Source: Oscillospiraceae bacterium (GTDB taxonomy: Bacteria > Bacillota > Clostridia > Oscillospirales > Acutalibacteraceae). From it: a DNA stretch of 64,000 nucleotides. Positions 9,771 through 19,185 of this stretch are shown piece by piece. Below the pieces are notes generated by a model that was not told the origin of the DNA, searched no databases, and saw only the letters and a list, made by a program, of their open reading frames with translations. How positions within the stretch are numbered: position 1 is the stretch's first letter; the number at the start of each line of letters is the position of its first letter. The stretch is from the NCBI GenBank assembly GCA_015066385.1, contig SVOJ01000009.1:26306-90305 (forward strand), in the 5' to 3' direction. The translations under genes and the position numbers were made by a program.

Positions 9771-11804
9771 TTATTCCGTGTATCCCAGACGTTTGAGAAT
9801 TTCGGTCTGTGTCAGATCCGTTTTTCCTGCTTTTTGTGTGCAGGTATATACACCGTCGCGACATTGCAGAATGTCTGCCTGCACAAGCGCCTGCAGGGCA
9901 ACGGCAATGGCACAGACACGTTGCGGTGTTTCACCAAGGCGCATGGACAGCACTTCCGTATCGAATTTCCATTCGCCGTTTGTGCGGATGTATTTATATA
10001 TTTTTGTAATCAACGCGCGGTCGGGACAAGCCTGCGCACGCCCGGTGTCAGTCAACACCTCATTGCGGCAGACATTGCGGAACAATGCCAGCGATGCAAA
10101 CAGCGCATTGTCATCAATTCCGGCAGGACGGATATCACGGATCTGAACGCTTACCCGTGTTTCACCCATATATATGTTCTTGTCTATGCGGACCGCAAGA
10201 TCCACAAGATCACCTTTTTTGTAAGCAAAATCGTCGGGCGAAACCCCGAACTGTACGGCGGTGATGTGTGCACCGTTGCGGGAAAGCATCAGCCGCAGAT
10301 GACGGTTGTTGCCCATTCCTTTTATACTTTCAATTTCCATGCCGAACAAGCCGAATAACGGCGCGGGATTGCCTGCTCCGAAGGGCTCAAGATCCTGCAG
10401 GGCATCCAGAATGGCAACACTGATGTGTGCGGGATTCAGGCGGCAATCAATGGTAACAGACGGAAACACATCCCCTGTTTTTGCGGCATATTCGTTGATT
10501 TTTTGACGGAATACCCCGATGTTTTCGGGCGCCACGGAAAAACCTGCCGCCAGGGTGTGACCACCGAACTGCAACAGCGTATCTCCTGCATAGGTGAGTG
10601 CTTCATACAGTGAAAATCCGTCAATGCTTCTGCCCGATCCTTTTGCAGTCCCGTCCGATTCATGTGTGATAACAATGGCGGGTCTGCCGTAGCGTTCCAC
10701 AAGGCGGGAAGCAACAATTCCGATGACTCCTGCATGCCAATCCTTGCCGTCCACGACCAGAACGCGGTCGTTGCGTTGTTCGGGATGTGCATCGAGGTAT
10801 TCTTCCACCTGCACAAAAATGGTACTTTCCGTTTCCTGACGCTCTGCATTGGCGCGGTCTATTTCTTTTGCAAGCCGTTCCGCTTCGAACGGGTCTTCCG
10901 TCAAAAGCAGTTGCAATGCCTGCCACGCACTGCCCATTCTGCCCGCCGCATTGATGCGGGGAGCCAGTGTGAAAGCAATACCGAGTGAGTTCAATTCTTT
11001 TTCCGCACTGCCTGCCACACGGCGCAATGCCTCAATACCGCAACGCGAATAGCTGTTCATGTTTGCAAGACCCGCAAGCACAATGAGGCGGTTTTCACGC
11101 ATCAGCGGAACAATATCCGCAACCGTTCCGATGGCTACTATATCTGCATAGTCATCAAGCAATGCATCATAATCGCCGTCTTCAAGTGCCGCCGCCAATT
11201 TCAAAGCGACTCCGACACCCGCCAATTCCTTGAACGGACTTTCATCATCTGCGCGCCAGGGGTCCACAACGGCACAGCAATCCGGCAATTTCTCCCCTGC
11301 ACGGTGATGGTCCGTTACAACAAGATCAACTCCGAGTGTTTTTAAAAGCTCGGCTTCGGCAATGGCACCGATGCCGTTATCCACCGTTACAATCAGTTTG
11401 GTGCCGTCTTCGGCAATGCGTCTGCAAACAGCATCGGAAAGCCCGTATCCTTCATTCATACGCGACGGAATGTAGGCATATACATCCGCGCCGATCATTT
11501 CGAGATACGAAAACAGCAAAGCCGTTGCGGTGACACCGTCTGCATCATAGTCGCCGAATACGGTGATTTTCTCTCCGCGTTCAATGGCAAGACGAATGCG
11601 GTCAACCGCCTTGTCCATATCCTTGAGCAGCCACGGGTCACTCAACTGCGGACGCATATCCAGAAATGCCGACACATCGGCCACAGTCTGCAAGCCTCTC
11701 GCATTGAGCACGAGTGCCGCGAATTCGTTGACACCGCACTCTGCCGCCACTGCAGCAGCCGCTGTTTTATCATATTGTGCCACATTCCATTTCTTGCGTC
11801 CCAA
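9771..11804 (-). CDS. recJ: Single-stranded-DNA-specific exonuclease RecJ
   Basis: A 677-residue 5'-3' ssDNA exonuclease used in RecFOR recombination and repair. DHH-family motifs are present in order: VFGDYDADGVTATALLFSY (motif I), VTVDNGIGA, VTDHHRAGEKLP (DHH) and the DHHA1 glycine motif FGGHTLAAGFSV. A C-terminal OB-like extension and a clostridial tail follow (about residues 460-677). The length is slightly above the classical RecJ core, as in other Firmicutes. It is upstream of rel with a 36-base gap. Confidence 0.96.
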   Translation of the reverse strand: MGRKKWNVAQYDKTAAAAVAAECGVNEFAALVLNARGLQTVADVSAFLDMRPQLSDPWLLKDMDKAVDRIRLAIERGEKITVFGDYDADGVTATALLFSYLEMIGADVYAYIPSRMNEGYGLSDAVCRRIAEDGTKLIVTVDNGIGAIAEAELLKTLGVDLVVTDHHRAGEKLPDCCAVVDPWRADDESPFKELAGVGVALKLAAALEDGDYDALLDDYADIVAIGTVADIVPLMRENRLIVLAGLANMNSYSRCGIEALRRVAGSAEKELNSLGIAFTLAPRINAAGRMGSAWQALQLLLTEDPFEAERLAKEIDRANAERQETESTIFVQVEEYLDAHPEQRNDRVLVVDGKDWHAGVIGIVASRLVERYGRPAIVITHESDGTAKGSGRSIDGFSLYEALTYAGDTLLQFGGHTLAAGFSVAPENIGVFRQKINEYAAKTGDVFPSVTIDCRLNPAHISVAILDALQDLEPFGAGNPAPLFGLFGMEIESIKGMGNNRHLRLMLSRNGAHITAVQFGVSPDDFAYKKGDLVDLAVRIDKNIYMGETRVSVQIRDIRPAGIDDNALFASLALFRNVCRNEVLTDTGRAQACPDRALITKIYKYIRTNGEWKFDTEVLSMRLGETPQRVCAIAVALQALVQADILQCRDGVYTCTQKAGKTDLTQTEILKRLGYTE

Positions 11805-11961
11805 AACACATACTCCTAAATAGCATAAAATTCGATTTTATTATTGTATCATTTTTTTGCAAGCATTGCAAGCCTTTTTACACCCTGTTTTTATGTTTTC
11901 ATAACAAAAATATACCACCTTTCCGTAATGCCGAAAAAGCGGTAGCAACAAATTTTCATTA

Positions 11962-13251
11962 TCAGTCCGGCATCAAAGCGCGGATCAATTCCTTGCAAAT
12001 GCTGTAAATACCCGTCTGCGGGTCGGTTTCATACCGTGCACCCGAGGTCAGAACAACAACACCGTCAGCGGCGGCGGGATCAAACACAAAGCAGGCATAC
12101 ATGCCGTAGGCACTGCCGGTATGTGCATAAACGGTTCTGTCTTCCACTGCACCTTCATAGATAAAACTACCCAATCCGATCAACTCACCGCCGTTATTAA
12201 ACTGCACTCGCAAAAGCTCGGCAACACTTTTTTTGCTCAGAAGGCGTGTACCGTCTGCCGCACAACCGTCATTGAGAAGTACGCAAAGCAGTTGGGCATA
12301 ATCCGTTGCAGAGATAATCAGATTACCCTGTGTCAGATGTACGGTTTGTCCCAATACCGGATGAAACCGAGTTGACAAAAGAGGCTTTACCGCAGAATCT
12401 CCATCATATAAAACACCGATTTCCTCAGCATTCTCAACGGAAACCGGAAGATATCCGCCGTCCAATTGCAAAGGATCCAGAAACAAGGACTGTGCAAGGT
12501 CCTCAAAACACATACCGCTTGCAAGTTCACAGACGGAACCAACCAACGCATTACTGAGATTGCTGTAAGAATGTGCACTGCCGGGTTTATACGCAAAAAA
12601 CGTACTTCTGTCCGTCAGTAATTGATTGATGGGGATGGAGGATGCGTTGTCAAGAGAAATATCAAACAGTCTGCCGTCGGCAACGGATGCGGTGTGGGTC
12701 ATCAACATCCGTGCGGTGATCGGTGTATCAGGATAAGCCGGATTGCGAACGGAAAAACCGTAATATTCGCTGATATCATCATCCAAAGCAACCAAACCTT
12801 TGTCGACAAGACGCATACAAATCATATCGGTAAACAATTTGGAAAGAGAGGCAACCCGATATTTTGTGTTTCGGGTGACCGCTTTTTCGTTTTCACGGTC
12901 TGCCGTTCCGTATACATAACTTCCCGTTACAAATCCGTTTTCAATCACTGCACACTGCACACCGACTGCTTCATGCTTTTCACTGATGGCATCCAATTCA
13001 TCATTACGGATTTCATGTATATTTTCTGCAAAAGATGTTTTTTGCAATTCTGCTTCAGAGGGCACCTCTGTCGCTTCTATGCTTCGAGATACCGTGTCGG
13101 AATCCGAAACCAATGCCGGCACAACTGACAGATCTACGCTTACACTTTTGCCTTTTCGCGATTCACTGCAATATACATAAACAATGACAAAACTCAGCAA
13201 AACAGAAATAATAAAAACCGGTAAGGCGTATTTTTTCATTGTGCTCTCCAT
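11962..13251 (-). CDS. Serine hydrolase, beta-lactamase/DD-peptidase (PF00144-type) family
   Basis: A 429-residue membrane-anchored serine hydrolase. An N-terminal membrane segment (YALPVFIISVLLSFVIVYVY) is followed by the penicillin-recognising fold: SxxK nucleophile in VASLSKLFTDM, YxN in HSYSNLSNAL, and HTG in YAHTGSAYG. Such proteins include DD-carboxypeptidases, esterases and class C-like beta-lactamases; substrate is not predictable. Two start codons 12 bases apart (MEST and MKKY) both have purine-rich sites; the outer one is given. It has no close operon partner; about 150 AT-rich bases separate it from recJ. Confidence 0.85.
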   Translation of the reverse strand: MESTMKKYALPVFIISVLLSFVIVYVYCSESRKGKSVSVDLSVVPALVSDSDTVSRSIEATEVPSEAELQKTSFAENIHEIRNDELDAISEKHEAVGVQCAVIENGFVTGSYVYGTADRENEKAVTRNTKYRVASLSKLFTDMICMRLVDKGLVALDDDISEYYGFSVRNPAYPDTPITARMLMTHTASVADGRLFDISLDNASSIPINQLLTDRSTFFAYKPGSAHSYSNLSNALVGSVCELASGMCFEDLAQSLFLDPLQLDGGYLPVSVENAEEIGVLYDGDSAVKPLLSTRFHPVLGQTVHLTQGNLIISATDYAQLLCVLLNDGCAADGTRLLSKKSVAELLRVQFNNGGELIGLGSFIYEGAVEDRTVYAHTGSAYGMYACFVFDPAAADGVVVLTSGARYETDPQTGIYSICKELIRALMPD

Positions 13252-13331
13252 ATTTTTCCTTTTGTTTTCAAAAAGCAGTCTTCTCGATCCGAAGCACATT
13301 ATTCACAAAAAACCTAAAAATTTCTTAATTT

Positions 13332-13368
13332 TTTGAAAAAAAAGAAGCATCCGACATCGGATACTTCT
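13332..13368 (-). terminator. Intrinsic terminator of the lysozyme-like dockerin gene
   Basis: On the minus strand AGAAGTATCCGA and TCGGATGCTTCT pair (one mismatch) across a 2-base loop, and a run of eight T follows. It lies just past the stop codon of the upstream gene. Confidence 0.85.
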
Positions 13369-13376
13369 TTCTGTAA

Positions 13377-15587
13377 TCAATTGTCCAATTGGAACTGATA
13401 GATCGGCCATTTGGATACATCTTCCAGACCGAGACTTGCACGCAGAATCAAACGGGCATCACCTGCATCCAACATTCCGTCCTTGTTCACATCACCGATC
13501 ATAACAATGGTTGCATTGGCAACTTCAAGACCGACACTGGCGCGAAGTACATATCTTGCATCGCCGCTGTTGACCGCTCCGTCAAAATTCACGTCACCGG
13601 CCTCTACGAGCAATGTATCTTTGCTTACAAAAACATAAATCACATAAGTCAGTATTTGTCCTTCGCAGTTGACGGTTACATTGTATGCACCGCTGTTCTC
13701 AAGCGACGGGGCGGAAATAATAAGCCCTTGTGAAATAATGGCGGTTGATCCGTCGGAGTAGATAGCTTTCACCTGTAACCCTCTTGTATCGAGTACATCA
13801 CCGACAAGATAAAGAATCTGTTCGGGCAAGCCGACCAAATAAACCGATTCGATTACAGGCTCCTTGTAGTTGCGTTCCCAGACTGCACTGACATAAATAT
13901 CGGTAATTTCACCCGTCAGGGTAATGGTTGCGCCCGGTTGCAATACTTCTGCACCGTTTGCCGATTGATACTGCCAACCTTTAAAGGTATAGCCGCTTCG
14001 GACAGGGACCTCGGTGCTGAGCTTCACAGTTGCTGTCCATACAGCATACAGTTTTGTATCTGTACTGAACGGATAACTTGCTCCCGTTGTGTACATGACA
14101 CTGCCACCGTAAGGAACAGTTGTCCATCCCGTATTGACCGGTTTGAAACTCTGCAAAGCGGGCATGCAACGGCCGCCGTTGGGAATATAGTTGACATAAC
14201 ACGGATCATATTCCGCCGTCGGCATTTTGACACTTTCATTTTTCAGCACAAACTGCGAATAGGACGACAGTTTTCCACCCGTTGCATCAAAAGAAACGGT
14301 GTAGCCGGCAATTTGCTGATCGCGCTGGAAATAATAGTAAACGGGAAGCGACGACTGCTCGCCCGCTGTATTGCTGTGCGCAACAATTTTCAGACGGATC
14401 CACTTGCCCGGATACTGTGAAAGCAATTCACTCGTCAAAGAAAGTGAATTAACTGTTCGTGTCTGATCGGTTGCATACAGATCTTTGCCGTTTTCATTCG
14501 CCCGTGAAGGATTCGGGGAGTCCGACAGAATACGCACATTGTATGTATAATAGTTACCGGTTGAAGTCCACACAACATTCAGACTGCCTTGCGAAGAAAC
14601 CGTACCTCCGTATGTTCCCGCATAATGCGTGGAATACTTGGTGGGAATGACCGCAGGGGACGAAAGCCTGGGAACATCAAGACGTTTGACAGATGTGGTA
14701 AAATACAACGTTGTGCCCGAGCCGATTGCTTTTGTGCCGGAGGCATCCGAATATGCCACCACTTTTACACTGTAGCGGCTACCGGACTGCAAAGCTTCCT
14801 GCAGATTGGCATTGTTGCTTTTCAAAAGCGAAACGCTTGTTACGGAAGCAGAAACCAACACATTGTTTGCAATTGTTTTCTGCACGGCATTGGAGTTATT
14901 GACAAGGGCAATGGTATAGCGATAGGACAGCGCATTCGGTACTGCACCCCATGTGAGAGAACCGGGAGAATTGGCATTGATCTCCGATCCGTTCGCGGGA
15001 GAAGTCACGGTAGGATCTACAATTTTACTGTATTTCGGCCAATATGTATCCCTTGCAAGCACGGCACGAACGGACCAGTCAGAAGACATACAGCCTTCAT
15101 ACACTTCTGCAAAGTAGTAAGCCGCATCATAAGCACCCTGCGCCGTATCCGGATAACTTCTGAGTTTCGTGTGCACTTTATTGTAGTAACCGTCGCTGGA
15201 ATATGTATCTTTTCCCGTCAGTTCATGGCGGAAAAAGGCAAGTTGCGCATTGATATCCGTATAATCAAGTCCCTGCTTTGAGCACCAGTTTATCAGATTA
15301 TTGCGGCGGTAATTCCATTGGAAAATGCCGTAGGCATTGCCGTTGTCGCCCCAACAACCGGGGTCAAAATCACATTCACGCTCTACATTTGCAAGAATAG
15401 CAACACTGACAGCAACATTATAACCCATGACCTGTGTACAGTAATCATAAATGATCTTTTCATTGGCTGCCGCCTGTGCATTTGAGATCGCCGTTGCCTG
15501 CATCGGGACAATAGCGGGGAGCATACCGCCCCAAAGCAAAAACAAGGATAAAATAATACAGACACACTTTCGTATCGTCTTTTTCAT
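13377..15587 (-). CDS. Secreted phage-tail-lysozyme-like protein with FN3-like, InlB-like, Big_3-like and dockerin domains
   Basis: A 736-residue exported modular protein. A signal peptide (about residues 1-33) precedes a domain resembling phage tail lysozymes (NVAVSVAILANVERECDFDP, YGIFQWNYRR, residues 35-190), which probably cuts peptidoglycan. Then come two fibronectin-like segments (about 195-430), InlB/Flg_new-type repeats with YTFKGWQYQ (435-580), a Big_3-type domain (YLVGDVLDTRGLQVKAIYSDG, 585-660), and a type I dockerin with two F-hand calcium repeats (GDVNFDGAVNSGDARYVLR and GDVNKDGMLDAGDARLILR). It has its own consensus promoter and terminator. Domain boundaries are approximate; the enzymatic role is inferred. 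Confidence 0.82.
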   Translation of the reverse strand: MKKTIRKCVCIILSLFLLWGGMLPAIVPMQATAISNAQAAANEKIIYDYCTQVMGYNVAVSVAILANVERECDFDPGCWGDNGNAYGIFQWNYRRNNLINWCSKQGLDYTDINAQLAFFRHELTGKDTYSSDGYYNKVHTKLRSYPDTAQGAYDAAYYFAEVYEGCMSSDWSVRAVLARDTYWPKYSKIVDPTVTSPANGSEINANSPGSLTWGAVPNALSYRYTIALVNNSNAVQKTIANNVLVSASVTSVSLLKSNNANLQEALQSGSRYSVKVVAYSDASGTKAIGSGTTLYFTTSVKRLDVPRLSSPAVIPTKYSTHYAGTYGGTVSSQGSLNVVWTSTGNYYTYNVRILSDSPNPSRANENGKDLYATDQTRTVNSLSLTSELLSQYPGKWIRLKIVAHSNTAGEQSSLPVYYYFQRDQQIAGYTVSFDATGGKLSSYSQFVLKNESVKMPTAEYDPCYVNYIPNGGRCMPALQSFKPVNTGWTTVPYGGSVMYTTGASYPFSTDTKLYAVWTATVKLSTEVPVRSGYTFKGWQYQSANGAEVLQPGATITLTGEITDIYVSAVWERNYKEPVIESVYLVGLPEQILYLVGDVLDTRGLQVKAIYSDGSTAIISQGLIISAPSLENSGAYNVTVNCEGQILTYVIYVFVSKDTLLVEAGDVNFDGAVNSGDARYVLRASVGLEVANATIVMIGDVNKDGMLDAGDARLILRASLGLEDVSKWPIYQFQLDN

Positions 15588-15743
15588 TCTTTCCCTCCGT
15601 AACCGGCATCGTCTTCAAATCCGCTTGCAGACGGTTTTCCGTCCGGTCCGATGCCCAGAATTATGGTTTTCTTGAATCTATTCAAAAGACAGCAATTCAT
15701 TGCCGTTCCTTGCTGTCGTGTTTTTTCAACGGAAAGCAGGGGT

Positions 15744-15772
15744 ATTATAACACATATTTTCGAATTTGTCAA
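15744..15772 (-). promoter_or_regulatory. Sigma-A promoter of the lysozyme-like dockerin gene
   Basis: Minus-strand TTGACA, 17-base spacer, TATAAT: both hexamers match consensus. The predicted leader is about 150 bases. Confidence 0.8.
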
Positions 15773-15897
15773 ATTTTATACATCATATCGTCACAAAATC
15801 AAATATCAGTTGTTATTTCACTTGAAACATTGACACTTTTTCTTTTCTTTGTATAAAAATTATTCCTACATAATTTTGCTCCGTACTCTTATGAGCA

Positions 15898-15930
15898 GGA
15901 AAAAAAGCGGCAACCGAAGTTGCCGCCCTT
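15898..15930 (-). terminator. Intrinsic terminator
   Basis: On the minus strand an 8-bp GC-rich stem (GCGGCAAC / GTTGCCGC) with a TTCG loop is followed by seven T. It ends the transcript of the 575-residue secreted protein. Confidence 0.9.
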
Positions 15931-15940
15931 TGTGATATTC

Positions 15941-17668
15941 TTATTTGAAAAGATTGTTGAAGAAGTCTGCGATCTGCTGGAAGAGGTCCTTGAAGAAGTT
16001 TGCAATGACAGCCCACAGACCGTCGGCGTTGATAAGACCGTCATCCTTGGGTTCTTCTTTATCAACATGGCCCGTATCTACATCATTTTCATAAACAAGA
16101 CCTTCGTTTTCGGAATCATAGTCAGTCAGCATGACTCTTGCAAAATCACCGTTTTCACTGTCGACAATGGTATATGTCGGCGCATCTGCCCAACCGGCAA
16201 GGTCGAGTCTGATGAAACGAACTGCGTTAAGATACTTATCCTGGAAGAAGAAAGCATCGTGATAAGTTTTGTTTGTTGTTGCATTGCGCACGAGTGATTC
16301 ATAAGCCAGATTCATGTAGCAATTTTCAGCGGTGCGGAAAACAGCCGTCTGGCAACCGGCATCAAATACAAATGCAACTTTGATATAGCCGCCGTATATT
16401 TCGTTATAGACGGAAGCAAAACAACCATAAGAACTATAGTCGGTTTTTTCTTCTGTGTTGCTGATGTTGCCGAGGGTATCACCGACTTGGTTATAAATTT
16501 TAACCGTTGTGGGAGCAGCTGTTGCAAAAATGGCAACCGTTTCATATTCGGCATCCTGATCGAAGACATTCTTCAAAACTTCAAGTTTTGCAACCTGAAC
16601 AGCACTTCTTTCAATGATTTCGGGCTTATAATAGCCGTTGAAAATGGAGCCTGCAATCGCATCTCTCTTGACACCTTCAAGGTTCAACAGCATGCGTTCA
16701 CCTTCGGTACGAAGGGTGATGAGTGCGTTGAGTGCAAATTCACCGGATTCTGCCTTGGTGTTTTCAACCTTATCGCGGACATAAGCAGGCAGAACATCCT
16801 CAATGGTAACGATGGTGGACAGAGCAGTCATGTATTCATACTGATCCTGGGTGTTGAAGAGGAACTGAGCGATATCGCCGATTGCGCTGTAGATTTTGCT
16901 GAGGATGGCGGTAACAGAGTTCAGAGATGAAAGGGCATTGATACCTTCATTCAGACCGTACTTTGCAAGGTCTTCCGTAACTCTCAGGGCAACTGCACCG
17001 AATGCTTTTTCGATTTCGGCATCCATATTGTTGGCAAGGTCTCTTGCTGCATTACGGACGATCTGATCGCGGCAGGTGTCAGCAACCTGATTGAGCAACT
17101 CTACAAAATACAAACCTGCAGACTTAACGGTCAGGATTTCAGCAACAGCATCAATGTATTCTTCATACAGTTCATTGCCGTAGGAGAGATATCTTTGGAA
17201 TTCGGTAATTGCCTGCATGGTGGTATTCCATTCGGCAGAATCCGTAACCACTTCAAAAGCCTTGATGTAGTCGCTGACGGTTTCAATAACATCGGCAACG
17301 GACTGCGTGGTGTCAAGGATGTCAAGAATCTTGTAGATCAGTTCGTTTTCATAAGGAATGTCCACGCGTTCAACAAGACCGAGAAGAGTTGCCTTTGCAA
17401 CTTTGTAGTCATTGGAGCCGGTGATGCCGTTGTAAATACCGTCCTCATACAGATTCAGAGCGGAATACAGGGCAATGGTGGAATCAAAGTAACCGTTGGA
17501 ACGGGTGTAGTCAATGTGATAATAACTTTCTTCATCAAGAACAGATTCAAGAATCAGTTCATCGACAACAAGGGGGGCTTCTTCATTTTCTTCTGCCGCA
17601 AAAACGATCACGGACAGACCGGAGAGCATCATAACAACGGACAGAAGGATGCAAAGCAACTTTTTCAT
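15941..17668 (-). CDS. Secreted protein of unknown function with amphipathic aromatic C-terminus
   Basis: A 575-residue exported protein that I do not recognise. A signal peptide (MKKLLCILLSVVMMLSGLSV...FAAE) is followed by an acidic, mostly helical region (about residues 60-400) rich in Ala, Glu, Asp and Tyr, then a beta-rich segment (about 400-545) with a VMLTDYDSENEGLVYENDVD stretch. The last residues form an aromatic amphipathic helix (FFKDLFQQIADFFNNLFK). Few cysteines are present. ATG was chosen over an in-frame TTG nine bases upstream because AAAGG is better placed. It is monocistronic with its own promoter and terminator. A surface or wall role is possible but unproven. Confidence 0.75.
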   Translation of the reverse strand: MKKLLCILLSVVMMLSGLSVIVFAAEENEEAPLVVDELILESVLDEESYYHIDYTRSNGYFDSTIALYSALNLYEDGIYNGITGSNDYKVAKATLLGLVERVDIPYENELIYKILDILDTTQSVADVIETVSDYIKAFEVVTDSAEWNTTMQAITEFQRYLSYGNELYEEYIDAVAEILTVKSAGLYFVELLNQVADTCRDQIVRNAARDLANNMDAEIEKAFGAVALRVTEDLAKYGLNEGINALSSLNSVTAILSKIYSAIGDIAQFLFNTQDQYEYMTALSTIVTIEDVLPAYVRDKVENTKAESGEFALNALITLRTEGERMLLNLEGVKRDAIAGSIFNGYYKPEIIERSAVQVAKLEVLKNVFDQDAEYETVAIFATAAPTTVKIYNQVGDTLGNISNTEEKTDYSSYGCFASVYNEIYGGYIKVAFVFDAGCQTAVFRTAENCYMNLAYESLVRNATTNKTYHDAFFFQDKYLNAVRFIRLDLAGWADAPTYTIVDSENGDFARVMLTDYDSENEGLVYENDVDTGHVDKEEPKDDGLINADGLWAVIANFFKDLFQQIADFFNNLFK

Positions 17669-17735
17669 AAAAAACAACCTTTCAATTTGTTTTTGACTTG
17701 CCCATATATAATATGTATGGCACAGTTACGTAGAT

Positions 17736-17764
17736 AGTATAAACCCTGCATTATACAATGTCAA
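17736..17764 (-). promoter_or_regulatory. Sigma-A promoter of the 575-residue secreted protein
   Basis: Minus-strand TTGACA, 17-base spacer, TATACT, located about 70 bases before the start codon. Confidence 0.75.
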
Positions 17765-17855
17765 CAAAAAATAAACACAAGAATGAATCTTTGTATACAT
17801 TGCGCAAAGACGTCTTCTTGTGTTTGTATATTTTGCCAAAGGCTATTTTAAGGTT

Positions 17856-19166
17856 TTATTCTGCATCAAGAGCCACAAGATCCTCAAAAGTTTCTCTGCG
17901 GACACCGATTCTGTTTTCCGTGGCGTTGAGAATCACCAAAGCGGGCCTGGGAAGGCGATTATAGTTGGATGCCATGGAGTAATTATAGGCCCCCGTGGTC
18001 AGCACGGCAATGATATCGCCGCGTTCGGCAGAAGCCATGCGCAGGTTTTCCTGCAGAATATCGCCGCTTTCGCAACATCTTCCGACAACGGAACAAAGAC
18101 AGTCCGTTTCTTTGTCGGCACGGCTTGCATTGACCACCGTATACGGTGCTTCATACAGTGCATAGCGGGGATTGTCGGGCATACCGCCGTCCACGGAAAC
18201 ATAAGTTTTGCCGTTGGGGGTATGTTTGACAGAACCTGCTGTGTAAAGCGTTGTACCTGCAGCGGCGACAATGCTTCTGCCCGGTTCAAGCAGAATCTTC
18301 GGACAAGGCATCATCAATGCATCGCAGATTTTTTTAATTTCCGCCGCCATGGCACGGATATAAGCGGCATAATCGGGTTGCGGATGACAAGGCAGATACC
18401 GTGCGCCGAAACCGCCGCCGAGGTTGCAGAATTCGGCAACATAGCCGTATTTGGTCTGCATTTCTTTAATAAAACGCAACATGATTTCGCCTGCCTGCAC
18501 AAAGGGATCAATTTCAAATACCTGCGAACCGACATGGCAATGGAATCCGCGCAGATCAATACCGTTCATGGCAAGAGCCTGTTTTGTAATGACTTCCGCC
18601 TGTCCGTTTTCAATAACCGAACCAAACTTGGAGTCAACCGTACCCGTGGTGATGGCTTTGTGGGTGTGCGGATCAATACCGGGAGTCAGTCGAAGCAGGA
18701 TCTTCTGTCTGATTCCCCTGCGTTCGGCTTCTTGGTTCACGGCAATCAGTTCATGCAGATTATCGACAATGAAATAACCGACACCGCAATCCATTGCAAA
18801 AGCAATGTCATAATCTGTTTTGTTGTTGCCGTGGAAGAAGGCTTTTTCAAGCGGGAAGCCCGCTTTTTTGGCGGTATATAACTCGCCCGAGGAAACAAGG
18901 TCGGTTCCCATTCCTTCACTTGCGGCGATTTTATAGATGCCCGTAAAACTCAACGCCTTACTTGCAAGAAGCGGCATGGAGCCTTCGGGGAAACATTCTT
19001 TGACCGTCTGCACATAGGCACGGCAATTTGCACGCACAAGTTGCTCATCCAGCAAATACAGCGGTGTGCCATACTGTGCGGCAAGGTCGGCACAATCCTG
19101 ACCGCTGACGGTCAGGTGTCCTTTTTCGTTGATATCCAGATTGGGATGAATCAGAAAATCATGCAT
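17856..19166 (-). CDS. lysA: Diaminopimelate decarboxylase
   Basis: A 436-residue PLP enzyme that converts meso-diaminopimelate to lysine, the last step of the pathway. Visible motifs: the PLP lysine in LLASKALSFTG, HCHVGSQV, the phosphate-binding GGGFGARY, EPGRSIVAAAG and the active-site VVGRCCESGDIL. The fold order (alanine-racemase barrel then beta domain) and length fit LysA. It is the third gene of the dapA-dapB-lysA operon, 19 bases after dapB, and should respond to lysine through the upstream riboswitch. Confidence 0.97.
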   Translation of the reverse strand: MHDFLIHPNLDINEKGHLTVSGQDCADLAAQYGTPLYLLDEQLVRANCRAYVQTVKECFPEGSMPLLASKALSFTGIYKIAASEGMGTDLVSSGELYTAKKAGFPLEKAFFHGNNKTDYDIAFAMDCGVGYFIVDNLHELIAVNQEAERRGIRQKILLRLTPGIDPHTHKAITTGTVDSKFGSVIENGQAEVITKQALAMNGIDLRGFHCHVGSQVFEIDPFVQAGEIMLRFIKEMQTKYGYVAEFCNLGGGFGARYLPCHPQPDYAAYIRAMAAEIKKICDALMMPCPKILLEPGRSIVAAAGTTLYTAGSVKHTPNGKTYVSVDGGMPDNPRYALYEAPYTVVNASRADKETDCLCSVVGRCCESGDILQENLRMASAERGDIIAVLTTGAYNYSMASNYNRLPRPALVILNATENRIGVRRETFEDLVALDAE

Positions 19167-19185
19167 TATTTATCATCCTGTTCTA

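Larger units (their letters stand above)
15588..15940. other. Intergenic region between two secreted-protein genes
   Basis: No convincing gene is visible here. The stretch holds the promoter of the lysozyme-like gene (15744-15772), its AT-rich leader, and the terminator of the 575-residue secreted protein (15898-15930). Confidence 0.7.

Noticed and set aside
9396..10358. Open frame of 320 codons on the plus strand across the rel-recJ junction
   Set aside because: It is antisense to two clear housekeeping genes and shows no protein-like pattern.
15584..15772. Short minus-strand open frame upstream of the lysozyme-like gene
   Set aside because: It lacks a ribosome site, overlaps the promoter at 15744-15772, and does not look protein-like.
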